Positions 8,032-16,695 are shown, counted from the first letter of the stretch. The stretch: DNA of 64,000 nucleotides from Thiopontia sp964415865 (GCA_964415865.1 CAYQBY010000004.1:1-64000), one strand, 5' to 3'. The notes: a model not told the origin generated them from the letters alone. A program made the numbers and translations.

Positions 8032-10026
8032 GTGTCAAACTTATCAACTCGTATTCAACGAATCTCTCTGGCAATGCTGCTGGGGCTATTCACTATCACT
8101 ACCCATGCTGCCGCAATAGATGGCTCATCCGCTCAGCCATCCAATAAGGCAGATAGTCAGAAGATTGCCAAGAAGCTTATTCCCAACAAGAAGTGCAACA
8201 AATGCCACGCTGATGAGGATGAGAAGACCTATATCCTGGGCGAGGATGAGGAGGGGCCAGAGGTATTTATCTATGTTGACCCTGATAAATTTGAGGGCAG
8301 CGTACATGGAAAGCAGAACTGCGTTGGTTGCCACACCAATATCACCCTGAAAAAAGGTGAGCATGAGGAGGAGCTACCAATTACTGTTGGCTGTATACAG
8401 TGCCATACAGAGACTATGGAAGAGCAGCAGAATGATGCTGATCCTAAATACAAACGACTCAACGTGGTTATGGAACAGATCGACAGCTATATGCACTCTG
8501 TTCACGCCCAACCAAACATCAAGGATCAATCCAGAACCAACGCGACCTGCCATGACTGCCATGATGCGCACAATATTGGCACGCTGGGAAGCGAGGCTCG
8601 TGCCGACCATCGACTTAATAACCCAGAGGTCTGTGGCAGATGTCATGAGGATCAAAAAGAGGCCTATATGACCTCTATTCATGGCCAGGAGATTACCGAG
8701 AAACAGAATAGTGATGCAGCGGTCTGCTCCGACTGTCACACCACCCACAATATCGAGTCACCTGAGAAAGACTCCATGAAACTGGCAATTACCCAGAACT
8801 GCGGCAGCTGCCACGAGGAGTCTCTGAAGACCTACGTATCCTCATATCATGGACAGGTAAACCGCCTCGGGTATACCAACACTGCAAAATGTTATGACTG
8901 TCACGGCAGTCATACCCTGAAGGCTGTTGATGACCCAACCTCCATGGTTCATTTGGATAACCGTCTGGAGACCTGTAACAACTGTCATGAGGACGCCCCT
9001 GAGGGCTTCCTTGGTTTCTATGCCCACGGCAATGCCGATGACTATGAGCGTTATCCTGATATCTGGCTTGTTACCAAGTTTATGAACTGGCTCATTATTG
9101 GGGTCTTCCTCTTCTTCTGGACCCATGTCATTCTATGGTTCTACAGAGAGTACAGTGACCGCAGGAAGGGTAAAGGGTACAAACCACCACCACAGGCGCT
9201 ACTGGCTGCCAAGGGGCAGATATACTTCCGCCGCTTTACCCTCTCTTGGCGAATCATCCATCTGTTGTTTGCCCTCAGCACGATGACTCTGGTGCTAACC
9301 GGGTCCTCCCTGCTGTTCTCACATACAGACTGGGCTCCATTCGTCATCAGCATGCTCGGTGGGCCGCAGGTTGAGGCAATCATCCATCGCACTGCAGCCG
9401 TTACCTGGCTGTCGGTATTTATTGCCCACTTCGCGATTGCCATGTACAACATAATCACCATGCGCAAGTCGTTCCGCTGGTTTGGGCCGACCTCGATGAT
9501 TCCAAGCTGGCAGGATCTGCGTGATGTTGTTGCAATGTTCCGCTGGTTCTTCGGCAAAGCCGAGAGACCAAACTTTGATCGCTGGGCGTACTGGCAGAAG
9601 TTTGATTACTGGGCACCATTCTGGGGTGCTGGAGTGATTGGACTGAGCGGCATGATGTTGTTTGCACCTAAGCTGACAGCAATCATTTTGCCAGGATATG
9701 TGTTCAACATAGCCACTATTGTTCATGCAGAAGAGGCGCTGTTGGCCACCATGTTCCTGTTCACGGTGCACTTCTTCAATGTCCATTTCCGTCCGGACAA
9801 GTTCCCAATGAGTACGACTATCTTTACTGGACTTGTACCGCTGGATGAGTACAAGCATGAGCACAAACTGGAGTATGAGCGCCTCAAGGCAAGTGGAGAG
9901 CTTGAGAAGCATCTGGTGAAACGTATGCCTAAGGGTATACAGGCCGGATCAAACCTGCTTGCGGCAACCCTGATATTCTTCGGGTTGACCCTGCTTACTC
10001 TGGTGGTTATTGGTTATACCAGCTAA
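8032..10026 (+). CDS. Nonaheme cytochrome c / cytochrome b membrane fusion
   Basis: A 664-residue protein starting at GTG behind GAGGGGGG. A signal peptide (1-28, THAAA) exports the N-terminal half, which carries nine CxxCH heme sites at 55, 97, 121, 173, 201, 232, 257, 287 and 315. Repeated HG-type distal histidines (VHGK, IHGQ, YHGQ, AHGN) suggest bis-His ligation. A helix near 351-370 leads into a b-type membrane domain with about five more helices and paired histidines (RIIHLLFA, IIHRTA with AHFAIAM, VHAEEALLA with VHFFNVHF), as in di-heme hydrogenase/formate dehydrogenase cytochrome b subunits. A quinone-linked periplasmic electron conduit is inferred; the partner is unknown. It follows the AMMECR1 gene but has its own promoter and terminator. 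Confidence 0.85.
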   Translation: MSNLSTRIQRISLAMLLGLFTITTHAAAIDGSSAQPSNKADSQKIAKKLIPNKKCNKCHADEDEKTYILGEDEEGPEVFIYVDPDKFEGSVHGKQNCVGCHTNITLKKGEHEEELPITVGCIQCHTETMEEQQNDADPKYKRLNVVMEQIDSYMHSVHAQPNIKDQSRTNATCHDCHDAHNIGTLGSEARADHRLNNPEVCGRCHEDQKEAYMTSIHGQEITEKQNSDAAVCSDCHTTHNIESPEKDSMKLAITQNCGSCHEESLKTYVSSYHGQVNRLGYTNTAKCYDCHGSHTLKAVDDPTSMVHLDNRLETCNNCHEDAPEGFLGFYAHGNADDYERYPDIWLVTKFMNWLIIGVFLFFWTHVILWFYREYSDRRKGKGYKPPPQALLAAKGQIYFRRFTLSWRIIHLLFALSTMTLVLTGSSLLFSHTDWAPFVISMLGGPQVEAIIHRTAAVTWLSVFIAHFAIAMYNIITMRKSFRWFGPTSMIPSWQDLRDVVAMFRWFFGKAERPNFDRWAYWQKFDYWAPFWGAGVIGLSGMMLFAPKLTAIILPGYVFNIATIVHAEEALLATMFLFTVHFFNVHFRPDKFPMSTTIFTGLVPLDEYKHEHKLEYERLKASGELEKHLVKRMPKGIQAGSNLLAATLIFFGLTLLTLVVIGYTS

Positions 10027-10030
10027 CAAA

Positions 10031-10064
10031 AAACCCTCTCACCCTTAATCAGGTGAGAGGGTTT
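10031..10064 (+). terminator. Terminator after the nonaheme cytochrome gene
   Basis: A perfect 13-bp stem (AAACCCTCTCACC at 10031-10043, complement at 10052-10064) with an 8-nt loop starts 5 bp after the stop codon and ends in TTT. The A- and T-tailed stem could also serve the converging minus-strand gene. Confidence 0.85.
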
Positions 10065-10081
10065 CAATTGATGCTCTTGTC

Positions 10082-10513
10082 TTACTGAATTCTACAGGTA
10101 AGAGCTGAGACAAACATGGAGTCTGGGCGCGAGTATGGATCCATCCAACCATAGGTCTTGCCGTGAGTGGCCAACCCTGTCTGCACGTTCATATTGAAAA
10201 TATGGACCGGATCTTTGCAGGTCAACACCGGACTATTGGCACGGAAGGCACAGGTATACTCCTCCGCAAAGCCAAGTGTTTTCGGTAACACTAGCTGGTC
10301 ACCCTTCTGTTCAATAATGTACTGCATCATGAAGAAGCTGGCATCTCGATAGGTCTCTGTATCGCTGTTCCAACGAATCCCGGCACTCGCCACATCAACA
10401 CAGTGCCACTTCTGACTCTGCTCTGCATCCTCTGCCGCATCTGTAGCAACCGCCATTGTTGATAAGACTGCTGCAGCAACTGCCAATACTTTTGTTATGT
10501 ATGCTGTTTTCAT
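10082..10513 (-). CDS. Exported protein of unknown function with four cysteines
   Basis: A 143-residue product with a clear signal peptide (MKTAYITKVLAVAAAVLSTMAVATDA). The mature part has four Cys (WHC, YTC, LTC, LTC near the end), enough for two periplasmic disulfides. I do not recognise the family. Its ATG overlaps the stop of the upstream Gly/Pro-rich gene as ATGA, so the two are made together. It converges on the cytochrome gene across a shared hairpin. Confidence 0.75.
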   Translation of the reverse strand: MKTAYITKVLAVAAAVLSTMAVATDAAEDAEQSQKWHCVDVASAGIRWNSDTETYRDASFFMMQYIIEQKGDQLVLPKTLGFAEEYTCAFRANSPVLTCKDPVHIFNMNVQTGLATHGKTYGWMDPYSRPDSMFVSALTCRIQ

Positions 10514-10995
10514 TTATTACTCCCCTGTTCTGGGTTTTCTGCTACTGGTGCAGCAGGTGCGGGGGCTCTCTTTTGTACTGCAGGGCCTCGGGGCCAACCA
10601 TACTGTGGCGGCGGCATATAACGGGGCGCATATCCCCTAGGGGCATACTGCTGTGTATATGGGTTGGGATAATCCCAGTATGCTGGAGGTGGGGCCTTGC
10701 GAAAGCCCCAGGATGGACCTGAATTTCGTGATCCACTCCCCCAGGAGAATCCTGAACCTGTACCGGTACTACCGGTATCAAATGAGTTATCCGGGGTCTC
10801 CCAATTCATTTTGGAACCACCCATATCGAGATCACTCCCCTTATCGAAATCCATCCCCTCGTTGAAGCTATCACCGAAATCAAATCCAAATGGTGATGCA
10901 GTGCCCGAATAGACAAGAATCACCCCAGCTGCCACTGTAGAAAGCGATCTCTTTACTGCTAATTTAGTACGATTATTCATCTCCTGGAACTCCAT
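10510..10995 (-). CDS. Gly/Ser then Pro/Tyr-rich exported protein, possibly sulfur-globule-like
   Basis: A 161-residue low-complexity protein. A hydrophobic N-terminus (about 17-33) looks like a signal peptide. It is followed by a Gly/Asp/Phe-rich part (about 36-65), a Gly/Ser/Trp stretch (about 75-95) and a Pro/Tyr/Arg-rich tail (about 97-150, YAPRGYAPRYMPPPQYGWPRG). Composition recalls structural proteins of purple sulfur bacterial sulfur globules, but no diagnostic motif exists, so this is a weak analogy. An alternative start is M6 (10980). The stop overlaps the next gene as ATGA. Confidence 0.6.
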   Translation of the reverse strand: MEFQEMNNRTKLAVKRSLSTVAAGVILVYSGTASPFGFDFGDSFNEGMDFDKGSDLDMGGSKMNWETPDNSFDTGSTGTGSGFSWGSGSRNSGPSWGFRKAPPPAYWDYPNPYTQQYAPRGYAPRYMPPPQYGWPRGPAVQKRAPAPAAPVAENPEQGSNK

Positions 10996-11066
10996 GGTTA
11001 TCCATAACTTGAATTAGTTACCACTAACTATCCGAAAAAAATCACCCTGAGACAAGTAATTACTTG

Positions 11067-11095
11067 GATAAATTTGACTACAACCAACCTGTCAA
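11067..11095 (-). promoter_or_regulatory. Possible promoter for the exported-protein pair
   Basis: On the minus strand TTGACA (11095-11090) is followed after 17 bp by TTTATC (11072-11067). The -35 is perfect and the -10 is weak (about half the positions). It is 70-100 bp upstream of the start. Confidence 0.4.
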
Positions 11096-11102
11096 ACAAA
11101 TA

Positions 11103-12428
11103 TTACCAATAAAAATAAGATGTTACAGACAACACGACCACCCCCACAAGATTGATCACAAAACCAATTTTTGCCATCTCACGAATCCTTATTACCCCGC
11201 TCGACATCACAATAGCGTTTGGAGGGGTCGCAATTGGCAACATAAAGGCGTAACTGGCTGCAATCGTCGCTACCATCAGAACGGTCTGCTCATTGAGACC
11301 AGAGTGTTGTGAAAAGGCGTGAAATATGGGCAACATGATTGAGATCAGGGCCGTATTGCTGGTGATCTCTGTAGAGAAACTGACAAAAATGGCAACCACA
11401 AATATCAACATCCAGAATGGCAGTGTCTCCAACCCCAACAGATAACCTGTAATCTCATTCACAATACCGGAGTGCATAAAAGCGTTGGCAATGGAGAAAC
11501 CGGCACCAAAGAGAAAGATGATCTCAAGTGGCACCTTCTTGATATCACTCCATCCAAGAAATCCAATTCCGGGAGCAAACATAAGCAATCCAAAGCCCAA
11601 CAACAACATCTTCTCATTCAATCCGAGACCACTATGAAATGGCTCGATCGGTGAGTTGATGATCAACAGAAGAATCAGGGCGTAAAGAATTGATGCAAGA
11701 CGTCGTTGGCTTTTGTTGAGTGGAGCCATCCCATCCCCTGTGCGACTCTCCACATGCTCCCCCTCCAACCCGATGGCAAGCAGAAACGGGACTATCAGCA
11801 ACATCAGCAATACCACAGGAAATGTATAGGTCATCCACTCCAGAAAGGTTGGGGCCGTCATACCAATATCCTCAAGATAGCCCATAAGAATCAGGTTTGG
11901 AGGAGTACCAATTGGGGTCAATACACCGCCAATACTTGCGCCGTATGCGGTCGCTATCAGAAATCTGATCTTGAGCCTGATGTTCTCAGTCAGATAGAGC
12001 GCAATTGGCAACAGCATCAGGGTAATAGTTGTATTGGAGAGAAACGAGCTTAGCAGTGCTGCAGTGATTGCCAACGAATAGATCATCCCTCGTGCACTAT
12101 TGGGAAATATTCTCAGTAGGCGGTGAGCAATTATCTTGTGCAGGCCTGTCTCCTTGATTGCAATCGCAACCATGAAACCGCCAAGAAAGAGAAATATTAC
12201 TGGTTTCGCATAATTAGCTGTTATCGCCTTAAACTCAAGTATCCCGAACAGCGGAAACAGAATCAGAGGCAGAAGTGAAACCACCCCAAGAGGCAATCCC
12301 TCATTGGTCCATAAAATAACCAGCAAAGATACCACTCCAATCAACAGGGCATGCTGAGGCAGAAAAAGTGTGGTTGCCCCCCAACCAACCAGGAAACTGC
12401 CAACCAAAGCGGTAATAATTTTATTCAT
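11103..12428 (-). CDS. SLC13/DASS family anion symporter
   Basis: A 441-residue inner-membrane protein with about 11-12 hydrophobic helices. Both SNT signature loops of the divalent-anion:sodium symporter family are present (LSNTTITLMLLPIAL and ITSNTALISIMLPI), together with GTPPNLI and the C-terminal ATPPNAIV re-entrant segment. Family substrates are dicarboxylates, citrate or sulfate; sequence alone does not choose. It is a single gene, divergent from the 49-residue membrane protein. Confidence 0.88.
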   Translation of the reverse strand: MNKIITALVGSFLVGWGATTLFLPQHALLIGVVSLLVILWTNEGLPLGVVSLLPLILFPLFGILEFKAITANYAKPVIFLFLGGFMVAIAIKETGLHKIIAHRLLRIFPNSARGMIYSLAITAALLSSFLSNTTITLMLLPIALYLTENIRLKIRFLIATAYGASIGGVLTPIGTPPNLILMGYLEDIGMTAPTFLEWMTYTFPVVLLMLLIVPFLLAIGLEGEHVESRTGDGMAPLNKSQRRLASILYALILLLIINSPIEPFHSGLGLNEKMLLLGFGLLMFAPGIGFLGWSDIKKVPLEIIFLFGAGFSIANAFMHSGIVNEITGYLLGLETLPFWMLIFVVAIFVSFSTEITSNTALISIMLPIFHAFSQHSGLNEQTVLMVATIAASYAFMLPIATPPNAIVMSSGVIRIREMAKIGFVINLVGVVVLSVTSYFYW

Positions 12429-12612
12429 TCGATAACACTACTCATCCAGTAACCAGACATAACTACCTAATACAACAACATTAATATCCCTAACAATACC
12501 AGAGAACCACACTGAAACAATTTGAAATAATTGGAAATAACGGGGAAATGGTAATCATCTATAGTGTAACCAGTTATAAGGTTATTAGATTATTTCATTA
12601 ATGGAGTTTATT
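12429..12612. other. AT-rich divergent intergenic region
   Basis: These 184 bp lie between the SLC13 gene and the small membrane protein. They contain A-rich tracts and TATAGT at 12562-12567, usable as a -10 for the plus-strand small gene, but no convincing -35. No hairpin or further frame was seen. Confidence 0.4.
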
Positions 12613-12762
12613 ATGGATAAGGCAACAAAAAGTACCATTCACATCATTATGGACCCACTGGTTGAGAAGCTAATCTCAGCAGTTGCAATCCTCATGTTTA
12701 CTATGTTTGCCGTGCTTGCTGCCCAGCCAGTAATGCTTTTAGGGCTACTTTTCTGGCAGTAG
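12613..12762 (+). CDS. Small membrane protein, 49 residues
   Basis: ATG 12613 with GGAG 6 nt upstream opens a 49-codon frame ending TAG at 12762. A polar start (MDKATKSTIHIIMDPLVEK) is followed by a continuous hydrophobic segment from about residue 20 to the end (LISAVAILMFTMFAVLAAQP then VMLLGLLFW). That is one long or two short membrane helices with almost no C-terminal tail. An in-frame ATG at 12601 would add four residues, but it overlaps the ribosome site. I do not recognise a family. The good ribosome site and clean membrane profile support a real gene. Confidence 0.6.
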   Translation: MDKATKSTIHIIMDPLVEKLISAVAILMFTMFAVLAAQPVMLLGLLFWQ

Positions 12763-12765
12763 AGA

Positions 12766-12835
12766 GGCAGCTCTGCCGCCTACTACCGTAATCGGCTTCG
12801 GTAGCTTTAGTGGCCCACTACCGACAAGGCGGTAG
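12766..12835. repeat. Cluster of three short palindromes
   Basis: Immediately after the small membrane gene come GGCAG-CT-CTGCC (12766-12777), CTACCG...CGGTAG (12783-12804, 10-nt loop) and CTACCG...CGGTAG (12818-12835, 6-nt loop). The shared CTACCG/CGGTAG arm resembles a REP-type extragenic palindrome. The third one opens the 102-bp repeat described next. Confidence 0.5.
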
Positions 12836-12913
12836 TTCCCCCAAACAAAAACACCTCTCAGGAATCATCCAAAAGAGGTGCTTTGAAGATATGGTAGCTA
12901 CGGGTAGACTTGA
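12812..12913. repeat. 102-bp direct repeat, copy 1, with a tRNA-Met 3' fragment
   Basis: Identical to 12935-13036 apart from two bases and offset by 123 bp. From the minus-strand side it contains the last 22 nt of tRNA-Met including CCA (12892-12913), a terminator hairpin, and a CTACCG palindrome. There is no tRNA body upstream of the fragment, so it is a remnant or duplication, not a functional tRNA. Confidence 0.9.
12842..12880 (-). terminator. Duplicated terminator, copy 1
   Basis: CACCTCT and AGAGGTG form a 7-bp stem (12852-12858 with 12874-12880) followed on the minus strand by TTTTTGTTT. It is an exact copy of the hairpin next to the intact tRNA-Met. Confidence 0.7.
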
Positions 12914-12934
12914 TCCGCAGGAGGCCGCCCCAGC

Positions 12935-13014
12935 GGCCCACTACCGACAGGGCGGCAGTTCCCCCAAACAAAAACACCTCTCAGGAATCATCCAAAAGAG
13001 GTGCTTTGAAGATA

Positions 13015-13036
<22 letters not shown>
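12935..13036. repeat. 102-bp direct repeat, copy 2, overlapping the intact tRNA-Met
   Basis: The second copy runs into the acceptor and T arm of the intact tRNA-Met. It ends 55 bp short of the tRNA 5' end. The two copies are separated by 21 bp (12914-12934). Confidence 0.9.
12965..13003 (-). terminator. Terminator of the tRNA-Met transcript, copy 2
   Basis: The stem CACCTCT (12975-12981) with AGAGGTG (12997-13003) has a 15-nt loop and is followed by TTTTTGTTTG on the minus strand. It starts 12 nt after the tRNA 3' end. Confidence 0.75.
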
Positions 13037-13091
<55 letters not shown>

Positions 13092-13139
13092 ATAAAAGAG
13101 GGCGCATTATATAGAAACGCCGCCCCTGCGACAACAGTT

Positions 13140-14231
13140 TCAGACATTGAAACGGAAGTGGATTACATCCCCGTCCTGCACAATGTACTCTTTCCCTTCC
13201 AGGCGCAGACGACCGGCCTCCTTGGCACCCTGCTCTCCGTTATGACTCACGAAGTCATCATAGGCTGTAACCTCTGCACGAATAAATCCACGCTCAAAAT
13301 CGGTGTGTATCTTTCCTGCTGCCTGAGGTGCAGTGGAGTTTTTCTCGTAGGTCCAGGCTCGCACCTCTTTTACCCCTGCAGTGAAGTATGTCTCCAGCCC
13401 CAATAGTTGATAACCGGCACGAATAACTCGATTCAGCCCTGGCTCTTCCAGCCCCATCTCCTGCAAAAATTCGGCCTTCTCTTCATCATCAAGCTCAGAT
13501 AGCTCGGCCTCGATTGAGGCGCACACAGGAACTATCTCTGCCCCTTCACCATTTGCAATCTCACGCACCTGATCCAGATAAGGGTTATTCTCAAATCCAT
13601 CTTCTGCAACATTGGCAATGTACATGGTTGGCTTGTTGGTAAGAAGATGAAGCTCGTGAAGACTCAGTCTCTCCTCTTCACTCAGCTGCATGGAGCGAAC
13701 GGAACCCCCTCCATCAAGATGATCTCGCACACTATCCAGAAACTCTTTTCTTGCAAGTGCATCCTTGTTTCCTGAACGGGCAGTTTTCTCAACCCTGGCA
13801 ATTGCCTTTTCAACAGTTTCCAGGTCTGCGAGTGCGAGCTCAGTATTGATCACCTCTATATCATTTACGGGATCAATTGTTCCTGATACATGGATGACAT
13901 TTTCATCCTGGAAGCAGCGCACAACATGGCCAATAGCGTCTGTCTCACGAATATTGGCAAGGAATTTATTGCCCAGCCCCTCTCCTTTTGATGCACCAGC
14001 CACTAAGCCAGCTATATCGACAAACTCCATGGTGGTGGGAATCACCTTCTCGGGACTAACGATATCTGCCAGCGCATCAAGTCGTGAATCTGGCATTGGT
14101 ACCATTCCCACGTTTGGATCGATAGTACAGAACGGATAGTTTTCGGCATCAATGCCAGACTGGGTCAGTGCATTAAAGAGGGTTGATTTGCCCACATTTG
14201 GCAGACCGACTATTCCACATTTGAATCCCAT
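13140..14231 (-). CDS. ychF: Ribosome-associated GTPase/ATPase YchF
   Basis: A 363-residue Obg-family P-loop NTPase. It has GLPNVGKST at 9-17, [17 protein letters not shown] (G3 and switch region), the atypical NVAE in place of NKxD that shifts specificity to ATP, and a C-terminal TGS domain (about 280-363). YchF binds ribosomes and acts in stress and redox responses. It is the last protein gene of the lolB-ispE-prs-rplY-pth-ychF run, 27 bp after pth. Confidence 0.97.
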   Translation of the reverse strand: MGFKCGIVGLPNVGKSTLFNALTQSGIDAENYPFCTIDPNVGMVPMPDSRLDALADIVSPEKVIPTTMEFVDIAGLVAGASKGEGLGNKFLANIRETDAIGHVVRCFQDENVIHVSGTIDPVNDIEVINTELALADLETVEKAIARVEKTARSGNKDALARKEFLDSVRDHLDGGGSVRSMQLSEEERLSLHELHLLTNKPTMYIANVAEDGFENNPYLDQVREIANGEGAEIVPVCASIEAELSELDDEEKAEFLQEMGLEEPGLNRVIRAGYQLLGLETYFTAGVKEVRAWTYEKNSTAPQAAGKIHTDFERGFIRAEVTAYDDFVSHNGEQGAKEAGRLRLEGKEYIVQDGDVIHFRFNV

Positions 14232-14258
14232 AATTTTATACCTGTTGACTCCTGTCTG

Positions 14259-14843
14259 TTATACCTTGCCACGACTATGTAATCTGTTCATGGCCTTTGC
14301 CATTTCACCACCAGCAATTTTATCGAGCATTCGTTCCGTATCGTCCAGAGCATCATCAATCATCTGACGTGATGACTGCCCTGGATTCCCCAACACATAA
14401 TCTGTTACTGGGCCTGAGTGTTCAGGTCGACCTATGCCGACCCTAAGCCTGACAAACTCTTTTCCCATATGGGCAATAATATCTCGCAGACCATTATGGC
14501 CAGCGTGGCCACCACCCTGCTTTATTCGCAACTGCCCAGGAGGAAGATCGAGCTCATCATGTGCAACCAACACTGACTCTACCGGGATTTTATAATACCC
14601 AGCCAAGGCAGAGACCGCCTGTCCGCTTCGATTCATAAAGGTTGTTGGCTTCAACAACCATATCTGATTGCCATCCAGATCAATCCTGGCGACCTCACCA
14701 TGAAGTTTGGTATCCACCCTAAACTGGACACCATGTCTCTCTGCAATCAGGTCCAGAAACCAAAACCCGGCATTATGCCGGGTTGGTTCATACTTGGATC
14801 CTGGATTACCGAGGCCAACAATTAGAGAGATATTCTCACTCAT
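14259..14843 (-). CDS. pth: Peptidyl-tRNA hydrolase
   Basis: A 194-residue Pth1 enzyme that releases peptides from stalled peptidyl-tRNA. It shows VGLGNPGSKYEPTRHNAG, whose His is the catalytic base near residue 22, FMNRSGQAV, and HDELDLPPG plus KQGGGHAGHNGLRD for tRNA binding. Length is normal. It is followed by ychF and preceded by rplY with a 17-bp gap, the usual order. Confidence 0.97.
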   Translation of the reverse strand: MSENISLIVGLGNPGSKYEPTRHNAGFWFLDLIAERHGVQFRVDTKLHGEVARIDLDGNQIWLLKPTTFMNRSGQAVSALAGYYKIPVESVLVAHDELDLPPGQLRIKQGGGHAGHNGLRDIIAHMGKEFVRLRVGIGRPEHSGPVTDYVLGNPGQSSRQMIDDALDDTERMLDKIAGGEMAKAMNRLHSRGKV

Positions 14844-14860
14844 GGCCAGGTCAGAGAGAG

Positions 14861-15538
14861 TTACTCCTCTCCAGAATCCTCAGATTCAGCGTCGTCACCA
14901 CCTTCAGCATCTGCACCTTCAGCATCTGCCTCAGCAACGGTCTCATCCTCTTCCTGAACTGCACGTACCTTCTGGACTGTTGCAATTGCCTGATCATGAT
15001 CATCACCACGAGCCAGAGCTGTGATGGTTACACCCTCAGGAAGGATAAGCTGTGAAAGCTGAACGGAATCACCAACATCAAGACCCGTTAGATCAACCTC
15101 GATAAACTCAGGCAGATTAGAAGGGAGACAGCTAATCTCTACATCTGTCATCAGACGGCTAAGTATTCCACCCTCCTTGATTCCTGGTGCCGCATCCTCA
15201 TTTACGAAGTGAAGAGGAACATTCATCTTCATCTCGCTCTTGCTACTGACGCGCATAAAGTCTGCATGAATAATCTTTGCCTTGGCTGGATGACGCTGAA
15301 GATCCTTAAGCACTACATCTTCCTTGTTGCCATCAACATCGATAGAGAGAATGTGGCTGTAGAAAGCCTCATTTTCCAGATTATGCATCAGATCATCATG
15401 AACCATCATGACTGATGTGGGCTCTTTGTCGTCCCCGTAAATTACTGCGGGAACCTGGCCAGAATGGCGCAGACGGCGGGTTGCTGCTTTACCAAGATCA
15501 CCACGTGGTGCTGCACTCATTTCAAAACTACTACTCAT
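14861..15538 (-). CDS. rplY: 50S ribosomal protein L25/CTC
   Basis: A 225-residue long form. It has an N-terminal L25 5S-rRNA-binding domain (about 1-95, RHSGQVPAVIYGDDKE) and a C-terminal CTC beta domain (about 96-190, DVEISCLPSNLPEFIEVD). It ends in a strongly acidic low-complexity tail (about 190-225) rich in Glu, Asp, Ala and Gly. The tail contains a short tandem AEGADAEG-type repeat visible also at DNA level near 14900-14935. Confidence 0.96.
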   Translation of the reverse strand: MSSSFEMSAAPRGDLGKAATRRLRHSGQVPAVIYGDDKEPTSVMMVHDDLMHNLENEAFYSHILSIDVDGNKEDVVLKDLQRHPAKAKIIHADFMRVSSKSEMKMNVPLHFVNEDAAPGIKEGGILSRLMTDVEISCLPSNLPEFIEVDLTGLDVGDSVQLSQLILPEGVTITALARGDDHDQAIATVQKVRAVQEEDETVAEADAEGADAEGGDDAESEDSGEE

Positions 15539-15608
15539 CTTTCTATCTCCAAAACGGCGGCCTGTTTAATGTTGGCTACCAATAATACAAAACAATAAAT
15601 TTACTTTT

Positions 15609-16574
15609 CTACTCCATGTAGAGCGAACTTACGGATTCTCCCGTATACATTCTGCGGATTGTCTCTGCCAATAACTCGGCTACCGAGATCTGGCGAATCC
15701 GTGCACATTCTGATGCATCAGCACCCAGTGGAATGGTGTCTGTAACCACCAACTCATCCAGCTCGGAGTTGGTGATATTCTCAACTGCAGGGCCTGACAG
15801 CACTGCATGAGTTGAGTATGCATTGACCCTTGCGGCACCGTGCTCTTTCAGTGCTTTTGCCGCCTTGCAGAGGGTTCCTGCTGTATCAACCATATCATCC
15901 ACCAACACACATGACTTTCCTGCAACATCACCGATGATATTCATCACCTTGGCAACATTTGCAGCTGGACGACGCTTGTCGATAATAGCCAGATCAAGCC
16001 CCCCCAGTAGTTTGGCGATTGCACGTGCACGTACTACACCGCCAACATCAGGGGAGACCACTATCAGGTTAGGGTACTCATGTCTCCAGATATCACCCAT
16101 CAACAGGGGAGATGCATAAATATTGTCTACTGGAATTCCAAAGAACCCCTGGATCTGATCCGCATGCAGATCGATAGTCAGCACGTGGTCAACTCCTGAA
16201 CGACCAATCATGTCTGCAACCAATCGGGCTGTGATCGGAACTCTGGCTGACCGGGGGCGTCGATCCTGACGTGCATACCCAAAATATGGGATGACTGCTG
16301 TAATTCTCTTTGCCGAGGAGCGTCGCAATGCATCAACCATCACCAACAGCTCCATCAGGTTGTCATTGGTTGGGGCACAGGTTGACTGCAGCAGATACAC
16401 CTCACGACCGCGAACATTTTCCTGGATCTCGGCCATCACCTCGCCATCACTAAAACGTTCTACTGTTGCACGTCCAAGTTTAAGATTCAGGTGACGAGCA
16501 ACATTACTGGCCAACTCCGGATTGGAGTTACCAGCAAACAGCATTATCTGATCTTCTATTGGTGCCGCGCTCAT
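15609..16574 (-). CDS. prs: Ribose-phosphate pyrophosphokinase
   Basis: A 321-residue PRPP synthetase making PRPP from ribose 5-phosphate and ATP for nucleotide, His, Trp and NAD synthesis. The flexible loop [20 protein letters not shown], a histidine-containing [11 protein letters not shown] and the PRPP-binding [12 protein letters not shown] are all present. It sits between tRNA-Gln and rplY, the conserved gammaproteobacterial order. Confidence 0.98.
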   Translation of the reverse strand: MSAAPIEDQIMLFAGNSNPELASNVARHLNLKLGRATVERFSDGEVMAEIQENVRGREVYLLQSTCAPTNDNLMELLVMVDALRRSSAKRITAVIPYFGYARQDRRPRSARVPITARLVADMIGRSGVDHVLTIDLHADQIQGFFGIPVDNIYASPLLMGDIWRHEYPNLIVVSPDVGGVVRARAIAKLLGGLDLAIIDKRRPAANVAKVMNIIGDVAGKSCVLVDDMVDTAGTLCKAAKALKEHGAARVNAYSTHAVLSGPAVENITNSELDELVVTDTIPLGADASECARIRQISVAELLAETIRRMYTGESVSSLYME

Positions 16575-16612
16575 TGTGTTTTAAATTGCCCTAAAATTTT
16601 TGTCGTATAATT

Positions 16613-16686
16613 TGGTTCGGGTGCATGGATTCGAACCACGATTCGCAGGATCAAAACCTGCTGTCCTGCCGTTAGACGACACCCGA
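16613..16686 (-). tRNA. tRNA-Gln (TTG)
   Basis: A minus-strand cloverleaf with acceptor TCGGGTG pairing CACCCGA, anticodon stem GCAGG/CCTGC around loop TTTTGAT (TTG), T arm with GGTTCGAATCC, discriminator A and encoded CCA (16615-16613). It lies between ispE and prs with 9 bp to ispE, so it is probably processed from the operon transcript. Confidence 0.95.
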
Positions 16687-16695
16687 ATGTCTTTT

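Noticed and set aside
9319..9912. A 197-codon antisense frame within the cytochrome gene
   Set aside because: Lies opposite a strongly conserved membrane domain, has no ribosome site and encodes no recognisable or compositionally sensible protein.
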